64,000 nucleotides of DNA. Origin: Poecilobothrus nobilitatus. Taxonomy: Eukaryota > Arthropoda > Insecta > Diptera > Dolichopodidae. The stretch covers positions 42,613,445 to 42,677,444 of the forward strand of contig OX352772.1 of assembly GCA_947095535.1 (NCBI GenBank), in the 5' to 3' direction. How positions within the stretch are numbered: the first letter of the stretch is position 1; every line of letters starts with the position of its first letter. Positions 11,264-26,200 of this stretch are shown here, in pieces. The notes under the pieces were generated by a model. It worked only from the letters and a program-made list of their open reading frames with translations. It made no database searches and was not told the DNA's origin. Both the position numbers and the translations under genes were made by a program.

Positions 11264-14200
11264 GTGAGTTGACACTTTCATATTATTTAAAATTAATTAT
11301 TATAAAATAAATATTCATACATAATTTATTTAGGATGTTAAACATAGTTTTGTTAATTTTGAATTTTTTTTTTTGTCAAATAAATGTTTATATTAATTTT
11401 TAAATTTGCAAAATACAGAAAATTACATTTAAAATTAAATATGTATGCACATAAAATACAATATTATATTCAATAATTAGTCAGATTTTAATATTTAGTA
11501 GTTTATTTCTTTCTTAAATTGGCTGTTTTAGATTTTACAGAATATTATATTTGGTTCATCAAAAATTTTAATATAATTTGTCATCGAAAATGTTTGGAAA
11601 TAATTTAATTTTTATTTTGGTTCCTCGCCACAATATACAATATGATGATGAAATAAATTAATCTTTCCTTTTCTGGTGTAGTTGCGGTAGAAGTATTAAA
11701 TTATAATTATATCATTTAATTTTACATTATTTGATTATATTTTATATCATTATTTGACCAAACCGGGGTTTTATCTTTTCGAGACCTTTCGCTTGAAAAA
11801 CTGGCGACTTGCGCATTGCACTATTGGTCAGATTTTAATTTTTAAATAAATTTCGTCAATTTATTAAGCTTAAATATATATGCCATATTATAATAAAATG
11901 TTTATATGTCATTTTTAATATTATGACATAATATTAATATGACATATAAATATTTTATTATAATATGGCATATATATTAAAAATCAATTTGACTAGTGAC
12001 GTATAGGTAGTTGTTAAATCATCAGCTGTCAATCGAAATGTATTGGGTTTAAACCTTTATTAGATTATATAATCCAATAGTAGTAGTTAAAAGTGTCGTA
12101 ATAATTTATTTCGTGGTAGTCGTATAACATGAAATAAATAGTTGTATAATTCTTGCAATTACATATAATATTGATGCCACAATTATTTGGTATTTTAAAA
12201 TCTTATACAATACCTATATACAGATGGGTAATCAACACCTTAATGAAAACTAAAAATAATAATTCAAGAAACTGAAACTTAGTTTAATTTGCTCTATGCT
12301 CCTTATAGAATGCTCTATGCTCCTTATAGAACTGGAATGAGGAAATACAAAAAAAAAAATATTAAAAATGGTTAGTGTGGCTTTTAGAAATAAGACTTAA
12401 ATTCACCTTTGTGATTGCAAAGTATTTTCATACTATGATCAAAACTCACATCAATTATCAGGCCATGAACTGCAGAGAGTAAAAGCTTAATAGTGAGCCA
12501 GCTTTTAACAAATTTACACGTAGTCTCATGTAAAAAAATAGTGGGCCAACTATAAATCTTGAAATAACACAAAAACCATTTACTTTATTCAATTTGATCC
12601 AAAGAGAAAATTAAAGGCGCATCTTTTTTACATAATTCATTAAAGAAAAATATTTTAAAATATAATATTTTCAATCATAAATATGCATTTAAAAAATTGT
12701 TTTCCTTTAAATTTTTTTATTTTAAAAGCTTCTTAAGATAAATTGCCTCAATATCGTAATAGTATACGTCGAGACTACTTTCATACTTTAAAATTTTGTA
12801 CACGCTTATATGGCTATAATCGAGACTCACATCAATTATATACTTACTTTGATATTTGAGAATTGTTTGCAATTCTCTCACAACTACATTCATATGTGTT
12901 TTCAGTTCTTGGTCTGTTTACTTAGGTTTTGCTATGATATTTAATTTAATTTGGTTTCTCATTGAATGATTGAATAAACAAATTTTAATTTATATTTAAA
13001 TATTTCAATTAATACACTATATTTAAACTATGTATATTTTAATATTTTATTAATTAATAATATCTTCTCTATTTAAATATCTTATTTATATACCTTTTTT
13101 ACTTTAACAGAAGACATTTGTACTTTAAGCGAAAACATTTTTAATTTAAGTGAAGATGTTTTACATAAAGTGAAGAAATTTTTACTTTAAATGAAGATCT
13201 TTTACCTTAACAGAAGACATTTATAATAAAAGATAAAGAAAAAATACCTACAATATTCATATACATAAAATATATTACGAAAATAAAATATAATAAGTAT
13301 GTAGTTATCATAAATATTTATATAACATAAATTACTAAAGTAAAGATTCTGCACTTAACGTAAAAATATCTTCATTTAAAATAAACAAATTTCACTTAAA
13401 GTAAAAATGTGTTCACTTAAAATGTAAAATGTTCACTTAAAGTAAAAAAGTCTTCAGTTAAAGTAAAAACAACCCTTCACAATATAGTAAACTATAAGAC
13501 TAATATGAAATAAAATGTATCATTCATTTATAATAATATTTATAAATTTAAATTATGTTGTGAGATACAATTACTATTATATAAAATTAGAAAAATTTAC
13601 AATTCAAATGCTAAGTTTTTTGAACAACTTTTAAATTTAGAGAATAGAAACTTGTAGGTAAAATGAAATTAAAGGAAGGTGCATTTCGAGATTTTTAGCA
13701 ACAGCTTGTAATTTTAATTTTATAAAAATTCGAAAATAAAACAAACAGTCAACTTAAAGCTACCATGTATCTTTTTAAAGTTTTAACGTTAAAAATTTTT
13801 TGAATTTTTTCTTTAAATTTTAACAATTCGAAAATATTACTTTGCAGTAATGAAAAACTAAATTTTCTAAAGTTATGTATAATCAAAAAAACTTTTGAGT
13901 AATTTTAAAAAATAAGAAAAAAAAAAACCTAAATTTACCCTAAATTTTCCTTGTTTCATGTATTGATCTTTATTTTCAATTGAAAATTCATTGACAAATA
14001 ATATCCATTCACAAAATGTCCACCCACTCATATGAAAAATACTTTTTTTTGTTTCCGTACTTTTTACATTGTATATCTTATGTATCGTATATGTATGTAT
14101 GTATGTATCTTTTAAGAATAAAGATCATAATGTACGTATTACTATTGTATGCCTATACGTTTGTAATTTAATTTATTTGTTGATTCATATGTGTGGCGTT

Positions 14201-17200
14201 ATTTCACATGATCTCAATATTTTTTGATTGATTTGCAAAACATCATTAATTTACGATTATCAGAAAACAATTAATTTTATAATTGTTTATATGACCCATA
14301 AAAATAATTCAATTTTGTACTTTATATATAATATAGTATAAAAAAATGTTAGTCTTTATTCGACCTTTAATTTCAATTAATTTCATTTAAGTTCTTATTA
14401 TAAGTTAGAAATTAAATTAAATTACATTATGTTCTTAAAAATAATGTCTATAAAATTTTTATTGTCTTTTTAAAAGGGAATATTTTTTGTTAAAAATTCT
14501 GAAATTTAAAAAAAAATAATGCAATTTAAGAGAATTTTATATTGTTTGCGTTCCTTTTACAGAGTAAACTACTATTTTCCACTCTGAACTACACTACGGT
14601 GACCAGATTTCTTGAAAATGAATGTGGTACAGAGGGGTGGCCTTTTCACAAATAAAAAATTAATATTAATTTATATATAACACACATTTATTGCATTATA
14701 AGTTTATTTAAATTTAATAAAAATTAAATAGTTAATTGTCAATAATAATCATATCAGACGATATATATTAAATATCGATTTTCTAAAACAACCCAGTAAA
14801 CTTGAAACTTTATAAAAATATAGTTGTCAACAAATTTTGACCCCAACATCTTGACATATCAACTGCAAATTTTGAAGTTAATTTTAAAAATTTTTGTGGT
14901 TTCACATTGACGGTTTATTTTTTTTTTTAAATATTTTTTATCTTTAGTTTTAAAATGATTTTTATAAAAATAAATTTTTTTATAGATTTTGATTTGAAAA
15001 GAAAACATTGATAATTTTTTAATTTAATTAATAAAAATTAATTTTTTAAATTAAAATATATTAGGGTTCAAACCCCGGTCAGGTCAAAAATAATATATAA
15101 AATATAATAAAATAATATAAACAAAATATTAAATATAATTATAATTGTATACTTGTAACGAGATGGCCCACATACTAAAGAAAAAAGGGTTTTGAAAATA
15201 TCGGTAGATATTTATATCTGTACGATACATATGATATAAAAAAAAAATATATTAATGAATGTGGTAGAAAATGTGGAGAGGCGTTGACAATGTGCGACAT
15301 CTGTTCAAATTGTATGTACCAATTGTACTGTACCAAACAATATGGTACGTATGATTACCGTAAACTAACACCAGTCTTTGTGAAAGAGTAGATAAGAGTA
15401 AATATGATTATATGTATAAATTAGCGTTTCATTTACCAACTACTCCAACTACTCTCAACTACTATTTTCTTGTAAAAGGAACGTAAAAATTTTAGAAATT
15501 TAAGAAAAACAAACAAACATATGTTATGTAAGAAAGTATTGTTTTATAAAACTACGACAGTAAAAAGAGATTAGGTATTAATTACTAATTAACGATTAAC
15601 GGATTACTAGTTTTTTTTTTGTTAAAGTGAAGCAAATTCTAAAATTTCATAAAATATTATATGGGATTATAAATAATATATGTGTATGTATGTATATATA
15701 TATATATATGAAAATATACGAACTGTATACAGATAATGTATTTATTTTTATCATTTGGGTAAGGATTAATATTATCAAAAAAAGTAATTTTTGATCTAAC
15801 AGAGGTATATGATACTTTTACAGAGGTATGTGATACATTTCACTTAGAAATACTAATCCTTATGTGGAAACAGATTAAAACTTATGGCCTGCAAAACTAA
15901 CTATTTTGCCATAATTATTAATTGATTTACTTAAAGGGACAATCATGTTTCTTAAAAATTTTAATTCTACATTTTTAAGTGTTCTACATGGGTTTTGTGT
16001 ATGTATACGAGTATAGAGAAGTTTCTCAACTTATAAAATATGTCACATTAAAATGGCCTTATAATTTGTTGCATATTTTTTTATTTCTTCAATTAAATTT
16101 TCAATTAATGTTTTACAGACCAGGGATCATATAACACCTACCAACTATCACATTCTACTCACTATATAAACCTTCATTTTAATAAATTTATTTGGTCTGA
16201 AAATATATATTTTTTAGCACAATCTCTTAGCTGAATTTCGAAATAAAGCTGCGTATGCCGTTAAATCAAATCGGTTTAATTATTTCGTTTTAACAATATT
16301 TGATTTATTTCAAAAGTAGGCTCAAATATAATAAGATATAAAAAATTTCACAAAAATCATTTTTTTTTATTAAATTCAAATAATAATTTTATTTTTAAGT
16401 TGAATAAAAATAAATTTGTATATATGTATATACTATATACAAATTATGATAGTAATTATTTTTTAATTATATGCATTTTAGAATGCAATTGCATTTGAAA
16501 ACATTAAAAACTAATAATGTCACTTTATATATATTTCAATATTTGCATCATTTTTAGTTTATTTTGAATGTTTATTTATTTATTTTTAATTTAAAATAAA
16601 GTAAAGGTAACCAAAAACCTTTGTTTATTTTAGAAATTTGTATATATATATATATATATGTATAGTAAAATAAAAAGAGAGATATAATTTCTTCATTGAT
16701 TTTACTTTGTTGTTTTCTATTTTATTTAGAAACTGTCATCCATCAGAACGAATCAAATGAAAGGGTTTGTTTGTATCCATTTTCAAATGTCTTTTTTTAA
16801 TTTTATATTTTGTGTCCATAAATTATGCAATAATTCATAATTTTTTTTAAAAAATCATCTCTTTATATGTTTAAAAAAAAAAAAAAAAAAAAATAGATTT
16901 TTTTTTATTATAATCTTCATCCATTGAATTCCAAAATTAATATTTTTGGCCTCATTTCAGGTTTTTTTTTTGTTTTTCAAAATAAATATTTTTGTTTTTG
17001 TTTTTTTTTTGTGAGCTTTTTGTAAATTAATGAAGTACCAAAGACTTATATTGTATATTTATCATATAAATATCCATCCTTATCTATATAATATTTAAAT
17101 ATTCATTTCTCTTATTATAAACTTCTTTAACAATTTCTGTTGATGGATGTCATCTGCAATCCGCCATCTTTGTAAATTATTTTTGGTTACATATTAAGTA

Positions 17201-20200
17201 TTAATAGGTATACGTTATATACGTACCTATACGTATAGTTCTATAAAAGTCCAAAGAATCACAAAAAAAAATCTCACAAAAAAAAAAAAAGAATGATCGG
17301 ATGTAAGTACCAAACATTTATTTATACAGGAATTTTTTTTTCACTTAATTCATTAAGTGACAAGTAAACATTCTTAGTTGTGATCTGTTCTAGGGAATAA
17401 GAGTTGATGGAAGATGAATTTATATTGTAATGTTTAAGACTGGAATTAAATTAAAAAAAAAAGTTTTTTTATGTATAATAGGTACATGAAAATCATTGGA
17501 GTAAGAATTATTTTAATAAAATTTAGACATACATATTCATACTTGTATGTATATAAAAATTGGATTCCATTTTCTATAGGTGAATTTCATATAACAAAAG
17601 ACTGTATTAAAAATTTTATTTTTTTTAAATTATTACTTTTAAAGAATTTCTGATTAATTACAACAAAAATTCATGGTAATGATTAGAATCTTGTTGCAAT
17701 TGAAAATTTCTGTGAATGGAATGTTTATTACAATAATATTCATTTATAATTTAAACAAAACGTTTAAATGCTAACATTTTTATAGGTTGAGAATAAAATT
17801 ATAGGAAGTGTCAAAAGTTAAAAAATCTAAAACTTTCAAAATTTTATGATCTATAAGTTTTATTTATCAATTAGATTTTAATTAAAAATGATTTTTTTAA
17901 GTAATTTTATACTCAATTAAAAATATTAGAGGCTCATGTCGAAGTTGAATTTTGATCCTCCTGATAGGTACGTATAATGTCATGTGTAACCATTTGAATA
18001 TAAAAACTTGTATCTTAGATTTTTTTTTTTGTTAAATTAGGCTAAAGTTATAATTTCTTGTTGTTTTATTGAAAAAATAGTTTAAAATTATTAGATCGAT
18101 CTCATCTGTTCCATTATGCCAATATTGAGACTGTAACGCTTTGGTTGTATTCAAAATTTATTTGTAGAATAACGTGGAGAAAATGAGGTTAAATTTAAAT
18201 CCTGTAATTGTAACAATATATGACTGTAAGCTTATGATGTAATTTTAAAAAATGGACCAAAACAAAAAGTTGATGATTGGTTAATATTAATATATCATAA
18301 TTAAAACGAGAAATCATTTTCATGAAGAATAAGTTGTCACATTATGGGGTAGTTTGCATTGTGCACTTTTAATTTTTTTTTTTGCACCTTCAATATTTTA
18401 AATTTTTGGAGTGTCGAGTTGAAGTGTTGGATCCTTAGTTTTTTTTTTTTTTTTTTTCACTAAACTTTTTTTTTTTGAAGATTAAAATAAGTTTCTTTTT
18501 TCTATTTAAAATCTCATATATCATATTCTATAATAAACATTCGTTATTTATATTCAGAAACATGTCTATAATAAATTTTTCATTTTTATACCCAATTAAT
18601 TCAAATAAAAAATAGTGTGCTACAGAAATTTTCTAGTTCTACACTATAATTAACTAGTTCTGCTAAATAATAGCATTTCCCATCGATCTAAACGATTCAC
18701 GAAATTTTTATTTTTAATATTTGAGGAGCTTTTCATAAATTATCGAACCTTTCCATATTTTGTTTATAGGTAAATGTATTCTATCTAATAAAATTATGAT
18801 CTTAATTTAATTGATTTTATTAGTGATTATGAAATTTTTTATTCTTTAATAAATTTTAAACGTAATAAGAAAAATATAATTCACATATAATATAAATTTA
18901 TAAATAAGTAACTATATATGTACATATATTATATATATATATATATTATGTATATAAAAATATTATGAATTTAATAAACGCATTTATTATTATGCATAAA
19001 TGTACACATAAGATGTGCACTGTATTTGTTACGCATTGTATACAATTTTCAGCACATAATTTATAACATTTACAAAAAATATGGAATTTCACCCTAAAAA
19101 TAAAAAAAAAAAAAAAATTTCAAGAGCTCATAATATTTATTGTAAAAAAAAAACCGAATCATTTCTAATATAATCTTGTGTTTATGGGGACTCTGATAAT
19201 AAAATTAATTATGAAGGAATGAAAATGAAAGCAAAAAAAAAAAAAAAACATTTACGAATTAAAGTAAAAATTTATTACCATGAATGGAATCAAAATCATC
19301 ACTATAATATTTTCATATTATATGATGAAGAGGTTAAGTGATGGTGTTGATGCTATTTATATTAAAAGAATTTTATGTTAAGTTATATTTAAAAATATAA
19401 ATTGGATTCAGTAGAATCAAAATACAACAAAAAAATAAAAAAACAAAAACATTAAATAAAATTTTAAATTTGTCAAATTAGAGTTGTTAAAAAACAACGA
19501 AATTGACGGGATTGTTTGTATCTTAAAATTACAAAGATTTATTAAATGACCCGGGTTTTATAATAATGAAGTCTGCCTCGTGCTTAATAAATAAATCTGA
19601 TTTTTAATTTTTTTTTTTGTGTTATCTGCAGTATAACAATATTTAATTATTATTATTTGTAATTTTTTTTAATTTATGTTGAAATTTTTTAATTTTGGAA
19701 AATATTTTGTCATCATTTTAATCTTTTTGAATAAATTATGGTTATAATATATATAGTGAAGTATATTTAAAAAAATGAAATCATATTAGATTATGGTTAA
19801 AATTTCTGCTATTTATTTTTTCTTTTCTGTTTTGATAGTTGTAAATTTAAGAAAAGTTTTTTTTTAGTTCTTAATAATTACTTTCATAAGGTATACTTTT
19901 TTTGATTGAAAACGGGAGCGCTACGAATGCTCCTATCTTAGAATCTGGTTTTTTTTTCAAAATGTCAGTTTTAAAAATCTCGTTTTGCAAATCCCATTTT
20001 TCCACAATCTTTTTTTATCAATATAAAAAATTTTTTTTTTAGTTCCTAAGGGAGGTGGAAATTTTCGAAAAACACCAAGAATCCCCCCTTAGTAGTGTCA
20101 GATTCTTACTGACTAAATCTACCTCCCCCTTTAGCCAATATAATGGGTTAAAACCCTTACCTGCCACTGCAGTATATTGGGTAGATACTAGAGATAAGAA

Positions 20201-23200
20201 AGGATATGAGAAGGATGTGACAAGATAGAATTAAACGTTTCTTGAAATGTCATTTCTTAAATTTCAGTTTTTATAAAAATCTTCCTAAATCTTTTTTGTT
20301 CAGAAAATACATAAAATATGATTTTAATTTAAGAAATAAAGTTTTAATTTAATTTAAACTTTTTTACAATTTCATTAAATAAAAATGAAAAACTAAACAA
20401 AATAAAACTAAAAAAAAAAAAAATAAATAAATTAAAAACAAGAACAAAACAAGATTTTTAAAGCTAAATTTTTAAAAATGAGATTTTCAATAAACGATAT
20501 TTTGAGATACGAGCATTTGTATAGCTAATCTATTTAAAACGGATTTAGTAGATCCTAAAAATGAGTTTAACATATTAAGTGAAATATTTCAAAGGCAATT
20601 TATAGCCATTGAAAATTCTGAATTCTTCTTTCAAAATATTGAGAACTAAAAAGGTAAACTATTGTCGAATGATTATACTTTTTGTTTTTTATGCTATAAA
20701 AAGTATTAAAAATTTAAATAGTGAAGAATAATTTTCAATTTGCTTGAAATAAAACTTAAAATCATTATTAATTTTAAAGATACAATATATTAAACATATT
20801 TGACTTATTGTCAAGATGTAAGAACTTCTGCAGTTTTTTATAAATGTCTTTTAAGGAATACTTTTCATTAAAATAAAAGTAATACGCTAAAATCCAATCC
20901 TCCTCCTGTGTAATGCTCATATTAATTTATAATATGAGTATTATATTGTAGAACCTATACAAAAACTCCATATGTGCTCCCTCATTTTATATTCTCCATA
21001 TGTGATATTTCATTCTTATTTTATTTTATTTCATTCTCCTTAACATATACAAATATTTTATAAAATTACAATTCATACTTTAATATAGAGATCAAACGAA
21101 TATTGTCTTTTTAATGTTTATATTTCTAAACTTTAATAATAAATTCAGCAGGTACAGAATAAATTCATAGATTCTATTAAACCAATAAGGACATTTAGTA
21201 TCACAATTAATAATAAAAGATTGTTAGTTCGACTTAAAAACTTTGTCTTAATAAATTTTTCTTAAGTCTTATTTTCAGTATGTCCACCCTTTATACTTTA
21301 TCTTTTGCGTATATTTGTGCAAATAAAAGTCTTTCTAATCCTTTAGTAATTATAAAATTTTGTAAATCTAAAGTTTTGCTTATTATTCTTTCTACAACTA
21401 CTTAATTCTAATTACAAATCGTTTTTCTTCCAAAATTACTAAAATATATTGTATAAAAGTAAATGTAAACATTTCTGTAAAGAAATTTTCTCACATATTT
21501 AAAGCAAAAAAAAAAAAAAAAATTTTAAGTATGGTTCATCTATAATGGATTGTGGGAATTACTTCTTAATAAGATTACCATATAATTTATATGGGAAAAC
21601 AAAAACTTCATAAAATTCTCCACTTAAAACACTTGATATATCATTTAAATTTTTTATTAAATTCTTGATTATTAAATTTAATTTCTTATACATATTATCA
21701 AATGTTTATTGTAAATTAAAAGTAAAAGAAAATTTTTAGATATCATTAGCAATTAATTGAAAATGGTGTTGCATATATTTGACCAACTATAAAATGTGTA
21801 TAGATTAAATTGTTTCTTTGTTGTAAGAATGTTTTCACCTATTTGAATGTAAAAAATACTAATTGCAATTAGAGATACCTAATAAAATAACTTTATTGAG
21901 GAGAACTCAAGAGGACTCAGAATAAATTAAATTAAAATTATGATGGTATTTTCATCAATCGGTAACTATAATTTTAAATTTTATATATAAAGCAAAAAGT
22001 TCTTTAGTGAGGGTAGATGGAAATCATTAAAACAAGTCACATATAAGTTCTTTATAAGTACGTGTGTAAAACTTACACTGCAAAATGTAAAAGAAAAAAT
22101 AATTATTAAATTAAAAGAAACTATAGTGAATAAAAATGTTAAGTTTTTTATTTGAACCTCTTTACTTTATATACATATAACTGGGCTAAATATTTTGGAT
22201 CTTATGGATATTTCACACTCGTAACCTGAATATAAGAACCTTAATTTTCAAAAAGCTAAAAAAAAGCTAAATTCCATATTTTTCGTAATGTTTTAAACCG
22301 AGCTATTAGATCGTGTATTTTTTTTAGAACAGATACCTGCAACTATTATATGTTGCTAAGATAAATATTTGAATTAAATTATGATAATATTGGGGTCGTT
22401 GAGTATATTCTTGGGGTAATATTGCGATTGTTTATTAGATAGACTACTCATAATGTATTTGAAAGGCATATATTAAGGCAGTGCGATGATTTTCTAAAAA
22501 TATAACAATGTAACTTTAAGATGTTTTAAAAACATTTTGTTAGAATCAATATGTTAGTAACTAATAGATTTTTCTCTTTAGAGAATCATTAAATGCTATG
22601 AAAAACAATGATAATTAATAATTAATATTTACACAAATAATTTTTTTTTAACTTTAGATTAAATAGTTTAAAAAATGGATTATTATATTAGATCAACAAT
22701 AAAAAATGAACCCATCAAAAAAATAAAAATTATATAAATGAATGATTAAACATAAAAAAGTATGAATCAAAATGATTGTTTTTCCATCCATCGGTTAGTT
22801 TACAAAATTTCTAAATCATTTTAGATAAACATTATTATTAAAGATTTGTATAAGTATAATTGAAAATAGAAAAATAAAAGATTTGTAGAAAAACTACACC
22901 CATTACGTATTTTAAAATTGCAAAAAACTCTATTTTTAAATATTAATACCTTAAGTTTTGTTAAATATTCTTTCAATCTAAAAAGACTGCAAGAGTAGTC
23001 AGAACCTTAAAATCTTGAAAAAACGAAGATCATTGAAAATAAGCATAAAAAGACAATGTTGTTGTTCCCCCTTTTTAAGAGCTATTTGAAAGTCGAAAAC
23101 TGAAAATCTGCTTTTATATAAATCAAAATTAGAGAACTATGTACAATTTGTTTAAAGTAAACTATAAGAATTAAAGCTTTAATCTAACATTTTTTTTACA

Positions 23201-26200
23201 GCTATAAGTACAGGATTTTTACAGGACTTCATTAAAAATGAAGAAGTGCTTCTTGTTTTTCTACGATTTTTCTTACATAAAATATTTAAAACAAAAATTA
23301 AAAAATTTTAATGTAAAAGCTTTAATTATAAAATTTTTTTATTCCATTTTTGAAAATGTGCGTCTTTAAAAAACAAGGAAGTACTAAAACTAAAAGTTTT
23401 TTAGTTTTAGTACTTCCTTGTTTTTTTCTTAAACCGTTTTTATAAATTTAAATAATTAAAGTTGATTATAACAAAAAAATATGGTTTTTGTTAGCTTATT
23501 AAAACTAAATATTAATTTTTTTTTAAAATGAAATCAAAGTATATGTCCTAAAATTTTATGACCTATATTATACAGTATAATGTTAAAGACTTACAAAACT
23601 TTATCCAAAAACAGTTTCATTTGATTTTAAAAATATGATTCAGATCAATATTTTCGGATTATTTATTAAAATTTTTTAAGATCAGAGATTAATTGTAACA
23701 ACACAAATAATTTAAAACCTATAAATGATTCCATTAAATATCATGATTTTTAAAGTTGTGGTATTAAATTTTCTGTAAAATATGTCATTTCTGAAAAATT
23801 GTTTTAATTTTCCTTGTTGATTGATTGAAAAATTTTATTTTTAACTGAAATCGGTCAAAAAGATTAAAAAGCATTTTTTATTTTTGCGCTGGGAAATCAA
23901 TTAAGAAATCTTCGACAATTGCGTTCTTTAAAGAAAATTGCGTTTAATGAAATTTTTTGATATAAAACAAATGTCTCTTATATTTTATAAAAATATTTTA
24001 ATGTTCTTATATGGATAAAATTGACTGGAAACAAAAAAAAAAAAACAAAAAAATAAATAAATTTACTTTTATTTAACAATTGGGTTTTATTTTTCCGTAT
24101 TCCGTATTTTTTCAAACTGACTCATATTCGCTGTATTTCATTTATATTTCGAGGTTTTCCAAATTAAATGATGTATAAAACTACACAAGTTCACAATATA
24201 TTAAGTAGTAATTTTGTAAATTGTTAGCTATGAGAGTGAAAAATTGAATACTTGCCCATTTTAAAAACCCTAAATGCCAGTGCAGAATTTTTAAAGGAGA
24301 GATATAAAAATTAATTTTACATTATGTTATCTTAAGTATGTATATCACGACTTTTAGCATTTAAAAGGTAGTATGTCGACATAATATTAAAGATAATTTT
24401 TATTTTTATACTCGTATGAATGTATGTTCAAAGCGTATAATAAATTTGATGCTCAGAATCGAATTCTTGCCATACGCACGTTTGCATGATAACTCAAAAT
24501 AAAAGCAGTTAGAAGTCTAAAATTTTTACTACATCACTTTTGAAAAATTGTTAGTTTCTCTATTAAAATCTAGCAAGTTCGCCCGACGTGTTCGAGTAGC
24601 TGCCATTCAACTTCCTTCTTTATATGGATATAACTCAGTGTCTATTGAAGCTAGGTATCTGAAATTTTGTTGAAAGATGACAAGTTGTATTCTAAAAACT
24701 TCTGTAAAATGTTTGGTTCGGAGCAACAGGGAGCAATAGGTTTCGAGTATTTGTCATACAGCTTCGAAATTTACATAAATATATTTTTGCACTTAATTAA
24801 TCTCAAATTTTGTAAAAGATGATTAGGTTTTGTGGAAATTGCATATATTATGTTCATAGGGGTATCCTAGAGTTGACCCAGTCTACTGTACTGCACTTTT
24901 TCTTGTTTTATAATTATTTTATTTAAAGAAAAAATTATGGTATCTGAAATTTTGTTGAAAGATGACAAGTTGTATTCTAAAAACATCGGTAAAATGTTTA
25001 GTTCGGAGCAATAGGGGACAATAGGTTTCGAGTATTTGTCATACAACTTCGAAATTTACATAAATATATTTTTGTACTTAATTAATCTCAAATTTTGTAA
25101 AAGATGATTAGGTTTTGTGGAAATAGCATATATTATGTTCAAAGGGGTATCCTAGAGTTGACACAGTCTACTGTACTGCAGTTTTTCTTGTTTTATAATT
25201 ATTTTATTTAAAAAAAAAATTCTACGAAAAATTGGAAATTTTTTTATGCAAAAAAAAAAAACATATATGTGCTTAGTTTAAGTATAAAATTAAAATTGTA
25301 TATATATATATATATAAATACATATACCTTTTGGAAATGTGCTCGTTAAAAAACTTCTTTCGGTTTTTTATATATTGTCTCATTTATTTTAAAATACAAT
25401 TTCAAGATGTTTTTAATGATACTGCCTTATGTTTCAAAATTTTTTGTTAAGATTTTTAAATAATTTTATATATAAATTGTTTTTTAAAAGTCGACTTATC
25501 ATTGCAGTTGTATTTAGGAAATTTTCATTAAGATTTTATAAAATAATTCTTACATATAAGATTATGTGTTATATATAAAAAAGAGACCTTCATATTTTCT
25601 ATAATTAATAAATAATATTAATAAAAATTAATAAAATTCTTGATTTTTTCGGCTATAATTTAATTTTCTACTTTTTGTTTTTATAGAATTTTCCTTATAC
25701 AGTACTTGTTATATCAAAAGATTTTCTCTCGGTAGTTGTATGTTGTATGTATGTATTTTTTTTTTATACTAAGTTTTGTTGATACTCAGTTTATATACTT
25801 AGCTAAATAATAAAACAAAAATCTAAAAAAAAACCAGAAATCTAATCCAAAAATAATTTATAAATACATATATTTTTTAACTTAATTAAAAAAAAACAAA
25901 AAAATTACCAGACACTTTTTTTCATTAACCATTGGAATTTGCAAAATTTTATAATAATATATTCTTATTCATTTTGTTACATATACATATGTATGTGTGA
26001 ATATGTTTCTGAATAATATTTCTTTTTCTTTTTTTTGGAATTGAATGAAGTCAATAAAAAATTGTAAACAATAAATAATTTTTAAAATTTTCTATAATAA
26101 GAATACTTTTTTTTTTGTTTAAATAAATACAACGCAACGTATCGCAAATAAATGCTCGCACTATAACTTGAAATAGGTCATTGTCGGAGAAGTAAAGTCG

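Noticed and set aside
15061..15090. Another SINE or tRNA fragment (GGGTTCAAACCCCGGTCAGG)
   Set aside because: It has a good B-box-like string but no A box, body or A tail nearby; similar lone strings at 12050 and 39003 were also left out.
23368..23426. MicroRNA precursor
   Set aside because: A perfect 28-bp stem with a 3-nt loop does not fit the usual length, bulges and loop of animal microRNA hairpins.
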